From Shewanella algae (lineage in GTDB: Bacteria > Pseudomonadota > Gammaproteobacteria > Enterobacterales > Shewanellaceae): a stretch of DNA of 64,000 bases. The DNA is taken from assembly GCF_009183365.2 (NCBI RefSeq), contig NZ_CP068230.1, positions 4,245,001-4,309,000 of the forward strand, given 5' to 3'. The position numbers and the translations under genes were made by a program. The notes below the pieces were generated by a model. That model was not told the origin of the DNA. It worked only from the letters and a program-made list of their open reading frames with translations, and did no database searches. Each line of letters opens with the position of its first letter. Position 1 is the first letter of the stretch. Shown here one piece after another: positions 45,573 to 53,698 of the stretch.

Positions 45573-46732
45573 AACGTCTCCTCAAGCGGCAACTGCGACT
45601 GCAGCACCCTGGCATAACGACGGGCAAAGAACCAACTGGGGATCAACAGCAGCAGAAAGCCGAGATAACCCAGCGCCTGAGGCAGTAAGCTGGCCGGCCC
45701 GGCGCCATAGCTCACCAACGCAACATGAGACTCTATATAGTGGCTTGATGGCATCAACAAACGCCACCACTGCGCCAGCAGCGGCATTTCTCCGGTCGGG
45801 AAGGTAATGCCCATAAAGGCAAAGGCGGGTGCAAACAGCGCAGTGCAAAAGCTGATCACCCTGGCGCTGTCGGCCAGCATAAAGAAAATCCCCTGCACCC
45901 AGAGCCAGACCGCCATCAACATTAAGATCTGCATCGGCAGCAGCCACAGGAGTTGCCCGGCTATCGGCAGCCCCAGCAGTTGATACAACAGCACCAAAAT
46001 AAAACCGCCGTGCAGCAGCATAAAGGCGCCGTTGACCACAAATTTACTCAAAAGCACTGAGGGCATACCCAGGCGGAAGCATTCGCCCAAGGTATCCTGG
46101 CGCAGCTCACGGTTGAGACTGCCGGCAAAGGCCAACATGGCCAGCAGTTGCCACAGAGCTATCAGCACAGGCGGCACCAGGAAGCCGACATAGTTGTTAT
46201 TGCGGTTGAACAGCGCCGTGGTTTGGGTGCTTACAGGGCTGAGGTGCACCTCAACCTGGGACGGGTTGACGCCTGCCGCCAGTTGCTTGAGCCTGGCCAC
46301 CTGCTGCAAACCATCGGCCAGGGTCAGTTGCAACTGACTGGCCAGCAGCTTGCCCACCAGCAAAAACTGGCCGTTGTAACGTAAATCTATGGTGGGAGTG
46401 TGCCCGGTCAGCAGTTCCTGCTTCAGACCATAGGGCAAGATGACCAAGGCATAGACCTCGCCGCGGCGCATCGCCTCGACCGCCTCGTCCAGCGCCAGAT
46501 AACGCCTGGGGGCGATGACAGGATTAGCTTCAAGATGACGCCCCAGCTCACGACTGAGGCTGGAGTTGTCCTGATCCACCAGCGCCACCGGCAACTGCCT
46601 GGGCAACCCGGCGGAAAACAACCACCAAAGACAGAGCACACCGATAAGCGGCAGATAGCTTATCAGTGCCAGCTGCCAGGGATCGCGCCAGACAGCCTGC
46701 CACTCTCGCCGAAGCAACTTCTTCATAATCAA
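45569..46732 (-). CDS. ABC-2 type transporter permease (YhhJ/YbhS-like)
   Basis: 387 residues, similar layout to its downstream paralogue: N-terminal helix (LALISYLPLIGVLCLWWLF), a periplasmic domain with VALVDQDNSSLSRELGRHLE, and a C-terminal helical bundle (VISFCTALFAPAFAFMGITF). The shared VDxDNSSLSR motif shows that the two permeases arose by duplication. It overlaps the HlyD gene upstream and the other permease downstream by 4 nt each, so they form a tightly coupled set. Confidence 0.85.
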   Translation of the reverse strand: MIMKKLLRREWQAVWRDPWQLALISYLPLIGVLCLWWLFSAGLPRQLPVALVDQDNSSLSRELGRHLEANPVIAPRRYLALDEAVEAMRRGEVYALVILPYGLKQELLTGHTPTIDLRYNGQFLLVGKLLASQLQLTLADGLQQVARLKQLAAGVNPSQVEVHLSPVSTQTTALFNRNNNYVGFLVPPVLIALWQLLAMLAFAGSLNRELRQDTLGECFRLGMPSVLLSKFVVNGAFMLLHGGFILVLLYQLLGLPIAGQLLWLLPMQILMLMAVWLWVQGIFFMLADSARVISFCTALFAPAFAFMGITFPTGEMPLLAQWWRLLMPSSHYIESHVALVSYGAGPASLLPQALGYLGFLLLLIPSWFFARRYARVLQSQLPLEETL

Positions 46733-47703
46733 GACTTTTCAAGTAATACTGACATACCCACCCGCAGATCGGCCACCGGCTCCAGCGGCCTGAGCTCCAC
46801 TTCAAAGGTACGCATATCAAAGTCGTGGCCACTCTCGGTCGCCCGCCAGGTGGCGAAGTCGCCCAGCACACTGATGTGGCTGACCTCAAACTCGACACTG
46901 CGTTGCAGCGCCGGCAGTGTCAGGGTCATACGCTCGCCCTTCTTGAACTGCTTGAGTTGATCCTCACGCACCTGAAACACGGCCCAGGCATCTGTCATAT
47001 CCACCAAACTGACCACAGGGAAGCCACTGGGTGCCAGCTCGCCCACCTGCAACAGCACCTCGGTGATTTCACCGCCCTTGGGCGCGCGCATCTGGCTGTC
47101 GGCGAGTATGGCACTGACCTCTTTCACCGCACCTTCGGCCATCCGGGCATTACCGGCAGCGGCGGCCTTGGTTTCTTCCCGGGCGCCCTCTTCGGTCATT
47201 TGATACATGGCATAGGCGGCCTGCTCGGTATACTTGGCGGCCTGATATTGGGTAAAGGCTTCATCACGCTTTTGCCGGGCAAGTACGCCATCGCGGAACA
47301 GGTTTTCCACCCGGTCGAAGGTGGTCTTGGCCAGTTCACTGGCGGCCTTGGCCTTGAGCCATTGCTCGCGGGAGGCGGCCACCTGCTGCTTACGGGCACC
47401 GCTGTCGGCTTCCTGCTGCATCGCCTTGGCGGCATCGCGGCCACCCTCGGCCTGCATCAGCTTGGCATTGAGCTCGGGGCTGTCGATGGCAAACAGCAGA
47501 TCCCCTTCACTGACACTGTCTCCGCGGCGCACCAACACCTGCTCTACCCGGCCCGGCACCTTGGAAGACACATTGTATTCCCTGGCCTCTATCTGCCCCT
47601 GCAACAGCTGTGGCTTGGGGGAGTAAGCCAGGATCAGCCCATATACCAGCGCCGCCACTATGGTTACCAGGGCCACTATGGCCACCAAAGGATTAACCCG
47701 CAT
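46729..47703 (-). CDS. HlyD-family periplasmic adaptor protein
   Basis: 324 residues from ATG 47703 (AGGAG six bases upstream); an open frame to 47754 lies inside the tolC-like gene. One N-terminal membrane anchor (AIVALVTIVAALVYGLILA), a lipoyl half (EYNVSSKVPGRVEQVLVRRG), a coiled coil of about 110 Ala-rich residues, the second lipoyl half (MRAPKGGEITEVLLQVG) and a barrel domain. Overlaps the TolC-like gene by 11 nt and the permease by 4 nt. It bridges the permease pair to the outer-membrane channel. Confidence 0.88.
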   Translation of the reverse strand: MRVNPLVAIVALVTIVAALVYGLILAYSPKPQLLQGQIEAREYNVSSKVPGRVEQVLVRRGDSVSEGDLLFAIDSPELNAKLMQAEGGRDAAKAMQQEADSGARKQQVAASREQWLKAKAASELAKTTFDRVENLFRDGVLARQKRDEAFTQYQAAKYTEQAAYAMYQMTEEGAREETKAAAAGNARMAEGAVKEVSAILADSQMRAPKGGEITEVLLQVGELAPSGFPVVSLVDMTDAWAVFQVREDQLKQFKKGERMTLTLPALQRSVEFEVSHISVLGDFATWRATESGHDFDMRTFEVELRPLEPVADLRVGMSVLLEKS

Positions 47704-49093
47704 CCTGTATCTCCTGCTTGTCACTGCGTCCGATAAATTCATCCAACTGGCCACTGACCGCCATCAAGCGGGCATAGGCCTGAACATAACGATATTGAGC
47801 CGCCAACTGCTTGGTGCGTACCGCACTGAGTTTGAGCTCGGCATCCACCCTGTCGATGGAGGTAGACAGCCCTTGATTGAAAGCCAGTTCCCGCAGCTTG
47901 AGGTTTTCCTCTGCCAGCGCCAGAGAACTGTTCAAGGCGTTAACCTCCTCTTCGGCCTGCAGCAGTTGGCGATAGCTCTGATCCACCAACAGACTGAGAT
48001 CCTGACGGGTTTGTGCCTTGGTGTATCTGGCCTGCAGCAGGGCGCTCTTGGCCGCCTGCACCTTGCCACTGCGACCATCACGAGAAAGCAGCGGCACCTT
48101 GACCCCGACGCCTACCATCCAGTCGGGTTCGACCTTGGAAAACAGGCTGTCGTCTTCATAGAGGGTGTAGTTACCGTAGAGGAAAACCGTGGGGAAGTAT
48201 TTTCCCTTTTCCATATCGACCAGGCCCTGAGCCTGGGTCTCTTTCGCCTCCAACAAGCGCAAGGCTGGATGCTGCTTCAGCGTCAGCTCAGTCAACTGCG
48301 GCAATGAAGGGGAGTTTGGCGCCATAAACAGCGGTGACTTGGTGGCGATATCAGTCTGGTGCAGCAGGCGTGACAAGGCTATCAGCGCCATCTCATGGCG
48401 GCGTTTGGCACTGCCGAGGTCGACCTTGGCCTGATCCAGTGCCACCTGGGCATTGAGGCGCTCGACTCTGGCGATCTGCCCCTGTTGTTCCAGTTTTTCA
48501 GCGTGGCTGTAATGCTTTTCCAGCGATGCCACCAGCTGAGCCTGGGTCTGCACCAAAGCCTGGGTCACAGTGACGGCATAGTATCTGTCTACCAGAGTGG
48601 TAAATAGCTCACGCCGCGCCAACTCCAGTTGCTGCTTCTTCTCAGCCACCTGAGCCGCCTGAATGCCTTGAGCGGCAGAGATCTGGCCACCGGTATAAAT
48701 CGGCCACATCGCCTGTAAGCTGGCTCGGAACACATCCTGCTCGGTGAAAGGAGTCACAAACAGCGAGCCAGGCAAAGAACCAATAATGCCACCTATGGCT
48801 GGCGGCAGAGTGGCGGGATCCATAGAGGCGAGTGGATTGAGAGCGCGCAGATCCAGCTCTATCGGTTTTTCCAGCCTGGTATAGCTGCCGTTGATGTTGA
48901 GCGATGGCAGGTTAAGGTCGCGCCCGGCCTCTTGCTGCGCCTCGGCGCGGCTGACTTCCTGGCCTTCGGCGGCCAGCTTATCGCTCACCTCCAGCAACTG
49001 TTGCCAGGCCGAGGCAAAACTATAGTCTGCGGCAAGCGCAGGCTGAGCCGCCAGCGGCCACAACAGCAACCAGGCAAATTTGGTCAATTTCAT
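47693..49093 (-). CDS. TolC-family outer-membrane efflux channel
   Basis: 466 residues with a signal peptide (LLLWPLAAQPALAAD) and two repeats of the OEP helical/beta domain; YFPTVFLYGNYTLYEDD in the second half is a typical TolC beta-strand segment. First gene of the four-gene export operon. The leader carries a palindrome just before the Shine-Dalgarno sequence. No regulator gene is adjacent. The accessory island starts immediately upstream. Confidence 0.88.
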   Translation of the reverse strand: MKLTKFAWLLLWPLAAQPALAADYSFASAWQQLLEVSDKLAAEGQEVSRAEAQQEAGRDLNLPSLNINGSYTRLEKPIELDLRALNPLASMDPATLPPAIGGIIGSLPGSLFVTPFTEQDVFRASLQAMWPIYTGGQISAAQGIQAAQVAEKKQQLELARRELFTTLVDRYYAVTVTQALVQTQAQLVASLEKHYSHAEKLEQQGQIARVERLNAQVALDQAKVDLGSAKRRHEMALIALSRLLHQTDIATKSPLFMAPNSPSLPQLTELTLKQHPALRLLEAKETQAQGLVDMEKGKYFPTVFLYGNYTLYEDDSLFSKVEPDWMVGVGVKVPLLSRDGRSGKVQAAKSALLQARYTKAQTRQDLSLLVDQSYRQLLQAEEEVNALNSSLALAEENLKLRELAFNQGLSTSIDRVDAELKLSAVRTKQLAAQYRYVQAYARLMAVSGQLDEFIGRSDKQEIQDAG

Positions 49094-49102
49094 CTACACC
49101 CC

Positions 49103-49118
49103 TAGAGTAAAAACTCTA
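49103..49118. promoter_or_regulatory. Palindrome in the leader of the tolC-type operon
   Basis: TAGAGT-aaaa-ACTCTA, a perfect 6-bp inverted repeat 10-25 bp before the tolC-like ATG and abutting its ribosome site. It could be a repressor operator or an RNA hairpin controlling translation; neither is proven. Confidence 0.45.
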
Positions 49119-49455
49119 ATTCCTGAGCAAAAAGGATATCATCCTCGCTTGTCGGCCACCAGTTAACCTTGCTGCGCGGCGGCGCGAGGCCTCCAAGGCC
49201 TGTCGAAACCTGGGTAAAAAAACAGACAAGCCACTGGATCCTAGTCTTTTTTAAGCTGTATTGAAACTAAGGAAGGTGCAAACCTGCACCGAGGAATAGA
49301 CACACATCCTAAACTCACGAATTTAGAATTACAGAATTGCACTGCACTTGGGCGTTGCCGAGAGCCTGTTGGCGCAAATAAAGTGGCCAGCGGCGAGTGG
49401 GCTTATGTGAGCCAAGGATGGTGAGCAGACCTTATCCGTGGATGAATTTGGATGC

Positions 49456-49494
49456 CAGCACCAAATGGTAGTGATTACCCGTGACCGCATAAGC
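49456..49494 (-). pseudogene. Fragment of the HUH transposase carrying the HUH motif
   Basis: 39 bp matching 53431-53469 of the intact transposase gene with four or five mismatches. It encodes AYAVTGNHYHLVL, i.e. the His-hydrophobe-His metal site. The surrounding gene has been lost. Confidence 0.7.
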
Positions 49495-49533
49495 TGTACT
49501 AGCATAAGCTGAACATTCATGCGGTTGCCCTGA

Positions 49534-49580
49534 GTCGAGGCTGTGCGAAACATCAAAAAGATTTGGCTGTCCTGCCTTTT
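49534..49580. repeat. ~45-bp dispersed repeat, copy A
   Basis: Core GCGAAACATCAAAAAGAT-TTGGCTGTCCTGC plus T run. Shorter derivatives of its CTGTCCTGTCTTTTT end follow to about 49632. Confidence 0.85.
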
Positions 49581-49727
49581 TTCGGCTGTCCTGTATTTCG
49601 CTGTATTTTCCGTTTTTGTCCTGTCTTTTTCTAAAACAGTTGGCCAGCTTTCCGCTGAAAACTGACCACGCTTCTCAGACCTACTCAAGACTTGTCAGAG
49701 TCTTTAAATTATTTAGCATAATTGAAC

Positions 49728-50051
49728 TTAAAAAGGTTTTTCTGATAGCTTACCCGTCCACCCCCAATCTTCTAAAAGTTCAACATAATCATCAATGTCA
49801 AATTGTTCATTCTCTAGTGGTGGGTACATATGTGAGTACCCATAACCAAGTTCGTTCAACTCTTTTCTTACTTGGGTAATATCAATATCTTTGCTAAAGA
49901 TTAACATCCCCATTTTGGCACCAAATCCTTTAACCAAAAGTAGCGACTCGATTACTTCCCCTGAATCCAATGTGACCTTATGTCCAATATCAATGTCCAA
50001 ATTTAGTTCACTAGATACTTTTATCCAAAAATCAAGCAGTTTCTTATACAT
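49728..50051 (-). CDS. Putative immunity protein of a displaced toxin cassette
   Basis: 107 residues, acidic, low GC, start ATG 50051 with AAAGG upstream. It contains DIDIGHKVTLDSGEVIESLLLVKG and a very acidic C-terminal stretch (DIDDYVELLEDWGWTG), as in many small immunity proteins. No named family was recognised. It begins 9 nt after the end of the upstream toxin-tip-like frame, so the two would be translated together. Assignment rests on size, charge and position. Confidence 0.6.
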   Translation of the reverse strand: MYKKLLDFWIKVSSELNLDIDIGHKVTLDSGEVIESLLLVKGFGAKMGMLIFSKDIDITQVRKELNELGYGYSHMYPPLENEQFDIDDYVELLEDWGWTGKLSEKPF

Positions 50052-50060
50052 ACTAAGCCT

Positions 50061-50374
50061 TTAATCTTCGATTTTCTTTTCTGGTATATGGTTTACTGGG
50101 CCAACGTGACCATGAGGCTCACTCCCATTAGCCCTATCTGGATGAGTTTCCAGTCCCCTGACTTGATTTGATGGGAAGGGGTCTGATAGCTCAGCATTTA
50201 ATTCGGCATATGCATCCATATCACCTTGCGTCACACCACCATTCTTCTTGTCCATTTTAGCCATCTCCACAAGAGCTTGTTTTTCTTTGCTAAAAACTTT
50301 ACTCCTTATGGAAACCGTTTCGCCTTTCCCCGGCAACGGACACGGCATCGCGAAAATGTAGCAGTATTCGGAGC
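50061..50374 (-). pseudogene. C-terminal tip of a polymorphic toxin, cut by an IS element
   Basis: The frame gives about 95 residues ending in GLETHPDRANGSEPHGHVG-PVNHIPEKK. A terminal 'HPxRxNG...PHxHVGPxxHIP' pattern is common at the end of Rhs/CDI-type toxin domains. Upstream the frame runs directly into the left end of the IS1111-like element, so the N-terminal part is missing and no start is visible. Directly followed by the putative immunity gene. Whether the remaining domain would be active is unknown. Confidence 0.55.
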
Positions 50375-50456
50375 TAATGAAATGGACACCTCCCCACAAA
50401 GACTTCAGTGAGCCATGCTGTAAGTGCAAACCAACAGCAATATGAAGAGGTGTCCC

Positions 50457-51476
50457 ATGGAACAAATTATCGGAATTGATCTGGCAAAGCGAGTTTTTCA
50501 GGTGAATATCGTATCTGCGCAGGGTGAGAAGAAAGCGAATAAAATGATCACCCGTGAAAAATTGACGGCGTTTATTGTTCAGCAGCCTCCGTCCCGTATT
50601 GTGATGGAAGCGTGCGGCAGTGCAAATTACTGGTCACGCCAGTTCAGGCAATACGGACATGAAGTTAAACAAATCAGTCCACAGTATGTTGCCCCCTTCA
50701 GAATGGGCAGTAAAAATGACAAAAATGATGCAGCTGCAATTGTCGAAGCTGACAGTCGCCCGGGTATGCGCTATGTGCCGGAGAAGTCTATTGAACAGCA
50801 GGATATTCAGTGTCTGCACCGGGTTCGCCAGCGGCTGATGAAAAACAAAACCGCGCTGATTAACCAGATACGGGGGCTAGGCCTGGAATACGGTATCGCC
50901 ATACCGGAAGGGGCTCATAAAATTATGGCCCACCTGCCTGAGCACCTGGAGGATGCAGAAAATGAGCTCACCACGCTCAGCCGGGAGCTGTTCCATGAGA
51001 TGTTGCAGGAACTTCAGGACAATCAGCAGCGGATTAAAACTCTGGATCTGCGCCTTGCGCTTATCAGCCAGCAAAATGAGGATACCCTCAGACTGAAAAG
51101 CATACCTGGTATCGGGCCATTAGGGGCTTCAGCCTTGACGGTAGCTCTGGGCGACAGCGCTGATTTTCAGAATGGCCGGCATTTTGCCAGCTATCTGGGG
51201 CTGGTTCCGAAGGAGCACAGCAGTGGTGGTAAAGTCAGACTACTCGGGATAACAAAACGCGGAGATGGTTATCTGCGAGGACTGCTTATTCATGGCGCCC
51301 GCTCAGTGGTTTACCGGGTCATCAACCTTCCGGAAGAACGATGTGGAGGTCTCCAGCGGTGGCTGAAAGGTATTATTGCCCGAAGTGGCGTAAACAAAGC
51401 TGTAGTGGCGCTGGCTAACAAAAATGCCCGAATAGCGTGGGCGCTAATAAACCAAAAAAACAGAGTATATCGTTAA
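50457..51476 (+). CDS. IS110-family (IS1111 group) DEDD transposase
   Basis: 339 residues from ATG 50457 (GAAGAGG upstream). N-terminal RuvC-like DEDD domain with IGIDLAK, MEACGSANYWSRQ and KNDKNDAAA. C-terminal Tnp_20 (IS116/IS110/IS902) domain with IPGIGPLGASALTVALGD and the catalytic-Ser region KEHSSGGKVRLLG. Recombines DNA under guide-RNA control (established for IS110/IS1111). The gene looks intact and the element may be active. Confidence 0.93.
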   Translation: MEQIIGIDLAKRVFQVNIVSAQGEKKANKMITREKLTAFIVQQPPSRIVMEACGSANYWSRQFRQYGHEVKQISPQYVAPFRMGSKNDKNDAAAIVEADSRPGMRYVPEKSIEQQDIQCLHRVRQRLMKNKTALINQIRGLGLEYGIAIPEGAHKIMAHLPEHLEDAENELTTLSRELFHEMLQELQDNQQRIKTLDLRLALISQQNEDTLRLKSIPGIGPLGASALTVALGDSADFQNGRHFASYLGLVPKEHSSGGKVRLLGITKRGDGYLRGLLIHGARSVVYRVINLPEERCGGLQRWLKGIIARSGVNKAVVALANKNARIAWALINQKNRVYR

Positions 51477-51680
51477 GTAACTAACTGATTTTAATAAGTC
51501 CAAAGAGTTGATGTGCTGACAGGTAGAACCGACTCTCTGTGAACCTGACAAATAGCTGGGCTGCTAAAAGCCATGGCACTAATGAGGACAGAGAGTACGG
51601 ATGTTCATCAGGGCTCACGAAGCCGGATATATGTGTGTGGCTACTTTGTCAGAAAGAGACCTGCCGGTGCTTGCATCGGA
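51477..51680 (+). ncRNA. Probable bridge/seek RNA region of the IS1111-group element
   Basis: 204 bp of non-coding sequence between the transposase stop and the right inverted repeat. In IS1111-group elements the targeting RNA is encoded here, on the 3' side of the transposase (established for the group). Local dyads are visible, e.g. CCGACTCTCTGTG with GACAGAGAGTACGG, and ATAGCTGGGCTGCTAAAAGCCATGGC. Exact RNA ends and guide loops cannot be fixed by eye. Confidence 0.55.
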
Positions 51681-51703
51681 GAGGTGTCCATATAAGCTAT
51701 TTA

Positions 51704-51762
51704 GTCAAGCCTGTGCGAAACATCAAAAAGATCTGGCTGTCCTGTCTTTTTCCTGTCTTTTT
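51704..51762. repeat. ~45-bp dispersed repeat, copy B
   Basis: AGTCAAGCCTGTGCGAAACATC, then AAAAAGATCTGGCTGTCCTG and TCTTTTT, with the last TCCTGTCTTTTT duplicated. It directly follows the right end of the IS and precedes the stop of the small gene at 51770. Confidence 0.85.
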
Positions 51763-51769
51763 CTGGTTA

Positions 51770-52204
51770 TTAGTCCAACAGCAGTTTAAATTCTATAAAC
51801 TTAGATATATTAGGATAGTGCTCGTTTAATTTCTTTTTGAACTGCATTTTTACAGAAAGAAAAAGCTCAATAAATCTAGCCCAATCATAGGCAACAATCT
51901 TATTTTGGCGTGCCATTGATACGAATAATTCACTTTCACTGCGTGAAAAAGATAGGGATTCGCCAGAGAGTTGAAGACTAAGACATTCCTCAAAGAAACG
52001 CTGACCAAGCCTTCGCCTCAACATTATGTCTACTTCAACTATAAACTCTAACAAGTAGATGTTAATATAAAAGTCACTGTCTTCACCTTCAAAGAGGATC
52101 GTCCCTTCAGTGTAAAACGCTAGCTCATCCCCATAGCAATCAAAATCAGGCTCAGTGCTCCAACTTTTAGCATCAAAATCCTCATAGAATGAATCAATAA
52201 TCAT
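51770..52204 (-). CDS. Putative immunity-type small protein
   Basis: 144 residues, acidic N-terminus (FYEDFDAKSWSTEPDFDCYGDE) and a helical C-terminal half, low GC. No family recognised. Its start overlaps the end of the upstream short frame by 4 nt (ATGA), the coupling expected for a toxin-tip/immunity pair. Its stop lies about 8 bp from repeat copy B. The immunity call is from context and size only. Confidence 0.55.
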   Translation of the reverse strand: MIIDSFYEDFDAKSWSTEPDFDCYGDELAFYTEGTILFEGEDSDFYINIYLLEFIVEVDIMLRRRLGQRFFEECLSLQLSGESLSFSRSESELFVSMARQNKIVAYDWARFIELFLSVKMQFKKKLNEHYPNISKFIEFKLLLD

Positions 52205-52440
52205 TTTGAAGCCTCCACTTGCTCTCTCATTTTAACTGCATCATTTGACTTAAACGAGCCATCATCAGGCGCAATTGTAGTTACAACCTCGACATTTTGA
52301 ATATTTACATTGTTTGGGCCAGCCTCGATTCCAGCCTCTGAAAGCATACTGACTACCTCCGACTTAAGGGCGTTATCACTTAATAAACGAAACTCTTTTG
52401 TTGCCACACTTACCTTCGTCTCGCCATTTTCACCTACTGA
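52201..52440 (-). pseudogene. Truncated C-terminal domain upstream of the immunity-type gene
   Basis: About 78 residues (from GENGETKVSVATKEF to KMREQVEASK) that look like real protein. In the upstream direction the frame passes into repeat DNA (tandem AGGAATATACAG units, then the ~220-bp repeat), so the authentic N-terminus is gone. Probably the tip of a larger secreted protein. Function unknown. Confidence 0.5.
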
Positions 52441-52480
52441 CAGGAAAATATACAGGAATATACAGCAGGAATATACAGGA
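52441..52480. repeat. Three tandem AGGAAtATACAG units
   Basis: CAGGAAAATATACAGGAATA, TACAGCAGGAATATACAGG: three near-identical 11-14 bp units at the junction between cassette 2 and the ~220-bp repeat. The second ~220-bp copy has only one unit. Confidence 0.75.
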
Positions 52481-52690
52481 CATCCTAAACACTTTCTGAG
52501 CAGCAAGGAAGGTCGTTGCAGGGGGCAGTCTCTGATAAATAACGACAGTTTTTTGGAAATGAGACTCTCTGAGACGCTCACTTTCGAAGATTTATGCAGA
52601 ATTGCAGTTGCCAGGCATGCTTTCGGCAGGCTTAAGCCTGTTGCTGCAAAATCACCAAGGGTTTAGGGTTAATGGGGGTGTATTGCTTTG
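52470..52690. repeat. ~220-bp direct repeat, copy 1
   Basis: Matches 55539-55757 over its length with scattered substitutions. Conserved blocks include CATCCTAAACACTTTCTGAG, GTCTCTGATAAATAACGAC, GGAAATGAGACTCTCTGAGA and CGCTCACTTTCG, then the palindrome CAGGCTTAAGCCTG (52627-52640). It forms the 3' flank of the transposase gene and overlaps its last codons. Confidence 0.85.
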
Positions 52691-53658
52691 CTTTGTTGCT
52701 TACCCCGGCACCATTTACCGCCACATTTGGCCTTCATGGCACACATTGCATCCCATCGGCCACTCATGCCACTGTACTGACGGCGAAACTCCTTGGCGGA
52801 AGTTATCCAGGCATCGTCACTGATACCAAGCTCAAGCAGCAGTTTGGGCCTGGAAGAGGCAATAAAGCCACGCTTGTCTTCCCGCACCGCCCGGCCTGTC
52901 CAATCAATCAGCTCCAGATAGTCGGCAAAGTGAAATGGAATGCCGCTTTGTTCGGCGGCAGTGGTTGCACCATCAAATTGCAGCAGTGGCTTAAGTGAAG
53001 TGTTGGCAGATGCAGGCTCAGCAACTTCTTCTATGCGCTCCTGAATGGAGGTGTAGTCAGAAGTTTGCAGCGAATCTGCAATACCTGCGCGAATAGGATT
53101 TAAATCCACATACATCATGCAGGCCAGCAGCGCCTGTTCATCGAGCAGCGCCTGCGACTTAAAGCGTCCTTCCCAGAATACGCCCTTGCAGCCATCTTCT
53201 CGATTGGCCTTGCGGGCGATATCTTCGTTTAAACAGCGCATAAACCAACTGATACTGCCAAGGCGTTCCTGCCAATCGCTAGTCAGCGTATCCAACAGTA
53301 TTCGCTCGCCTTCCGAGAGACTATCGCCCTTGAGGAACTTTGCCGCCACAGGATTGCCACTAAAGAGCCCGGTCCAACGCTCAATGACTTCAAATGGCGA
53401 CAACGATTGTTGCGCTGCAAGGTCGATTTTGAGCACCAAATGGTAGTGATTACTCATAACCGCATAAGCGCAAACGTCGATGCAGAATATTGACGACAAC
53501 TGCCTGATTTTATCCACTATCCAGCCACGTCTATGCTCGTAACTGCGCCCCGACAGTGCATCTTCACCACACAAAAATGCCCTTCTCACGCAACGGTTAA
53601 TCACGTGGTAAAAGGGCGTACTTTCAGCATCTATCAACTGGCGACGGGCGGTGGTCAT
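52669..53658 (-). CDS. HUH Y1 transposase, REP-associated (RAYT-like) type
   Basis: 329 residues from ATG 53658 (GAGG upstream; a TTG at 53664 is possible). N-terminal TPFYHVINRCVRRAFLCGED and the HUH metal motif in AYAVMSNHYHLVLK near residue 72, followed by the helix MYVDLNPIRAGIA, as in IS200/IS605-related Y1 transposases and RAYTs. It is longer than classical IS200 transposases, with a C-terminal extension ending in a Cys/Lys-rich tail. It is the only intact copy; two fragments lie nearby at 49456 and 54718. It probably mobilised the repeat family around it. Confidence 0.85.
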   Translation of the reverse strand: MTTARRQLIDAESTPFYHVINRCVRRAFLCGEDALSGRSYEHRRGWIVDKIRQLSSIFCIDVCAYAVMSNHYHLVLKIDLAAQQSLSPFEVIERWTGLFSGNPVAAKFLKGDSLSEGERILLDTLTSDWQERLGSISWFMRCLNEDIARKANREDGCKGVFWEGRFKSQALLDEQALLACMMYVDLNPIRAGIADSLQTSDYTSIQERIEEVAEPASANTSLKPLLQFDGATTAAEQSGIPFHFADYLELIDWTGRAVREDKRGFIASSRPKLLLELGISDDAWITSAKEFRRQYSGMSGRWDAMCAMKAKCGGKWCRGKQQSKAIHPH

Positions 53659-53698
53659 AACCAACCTCGACTGAGCTTTGATGGGTATTTCAAAGCCT

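Larger units (their letters stand above)
49094..49727. other. Gene-free left border of the accessory island
   Basis: 634 bp without a credible gene. The part next to tolC holds its promoter. From about 49300 it is a degraded copy of the island's repeat element: a short match to the ~220-bp repeat (ACATCCTAAAC near 49306; GAGCCTGTTGGCGCAAATA near 49363), then a transposase fragment (49456-49494), then a ~45-bp repeat copy (49534-49580). Confidence 0.6.
50375..51694 (+). mobile_element. IS110-family (IS1111 group) insertion sequence
   Basis: About 1.3 kb. Subterminal inverted repeats ATGGACACCTC (50382-50392) and GAGGTGTCCAT (51681-51691) flank the transposase gene. IS1111-group elements usually extend about 7 bp beyond the left and 3 bp beyond the right repeat, which sets the ends given here; exact ends and any target duplication could not be verified. 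Non-coding space is short on the left (~75 bp) and long on the right (~205 bp). It interrupts the toxin-tip frame on its left. Confidence 0.85.

Noticed and set aside
49329..49688. 119-codon minus-strand frame
   Set aside because: Composed of repeat and transposase remnants in a different frame; no start site or domain.
51601..51789. 62-codon plus-strand frame across the IS right end
   Set aside because: It runs from IS non-coding DNA through the inverted repeat into repeat B; no independent protein evidence.
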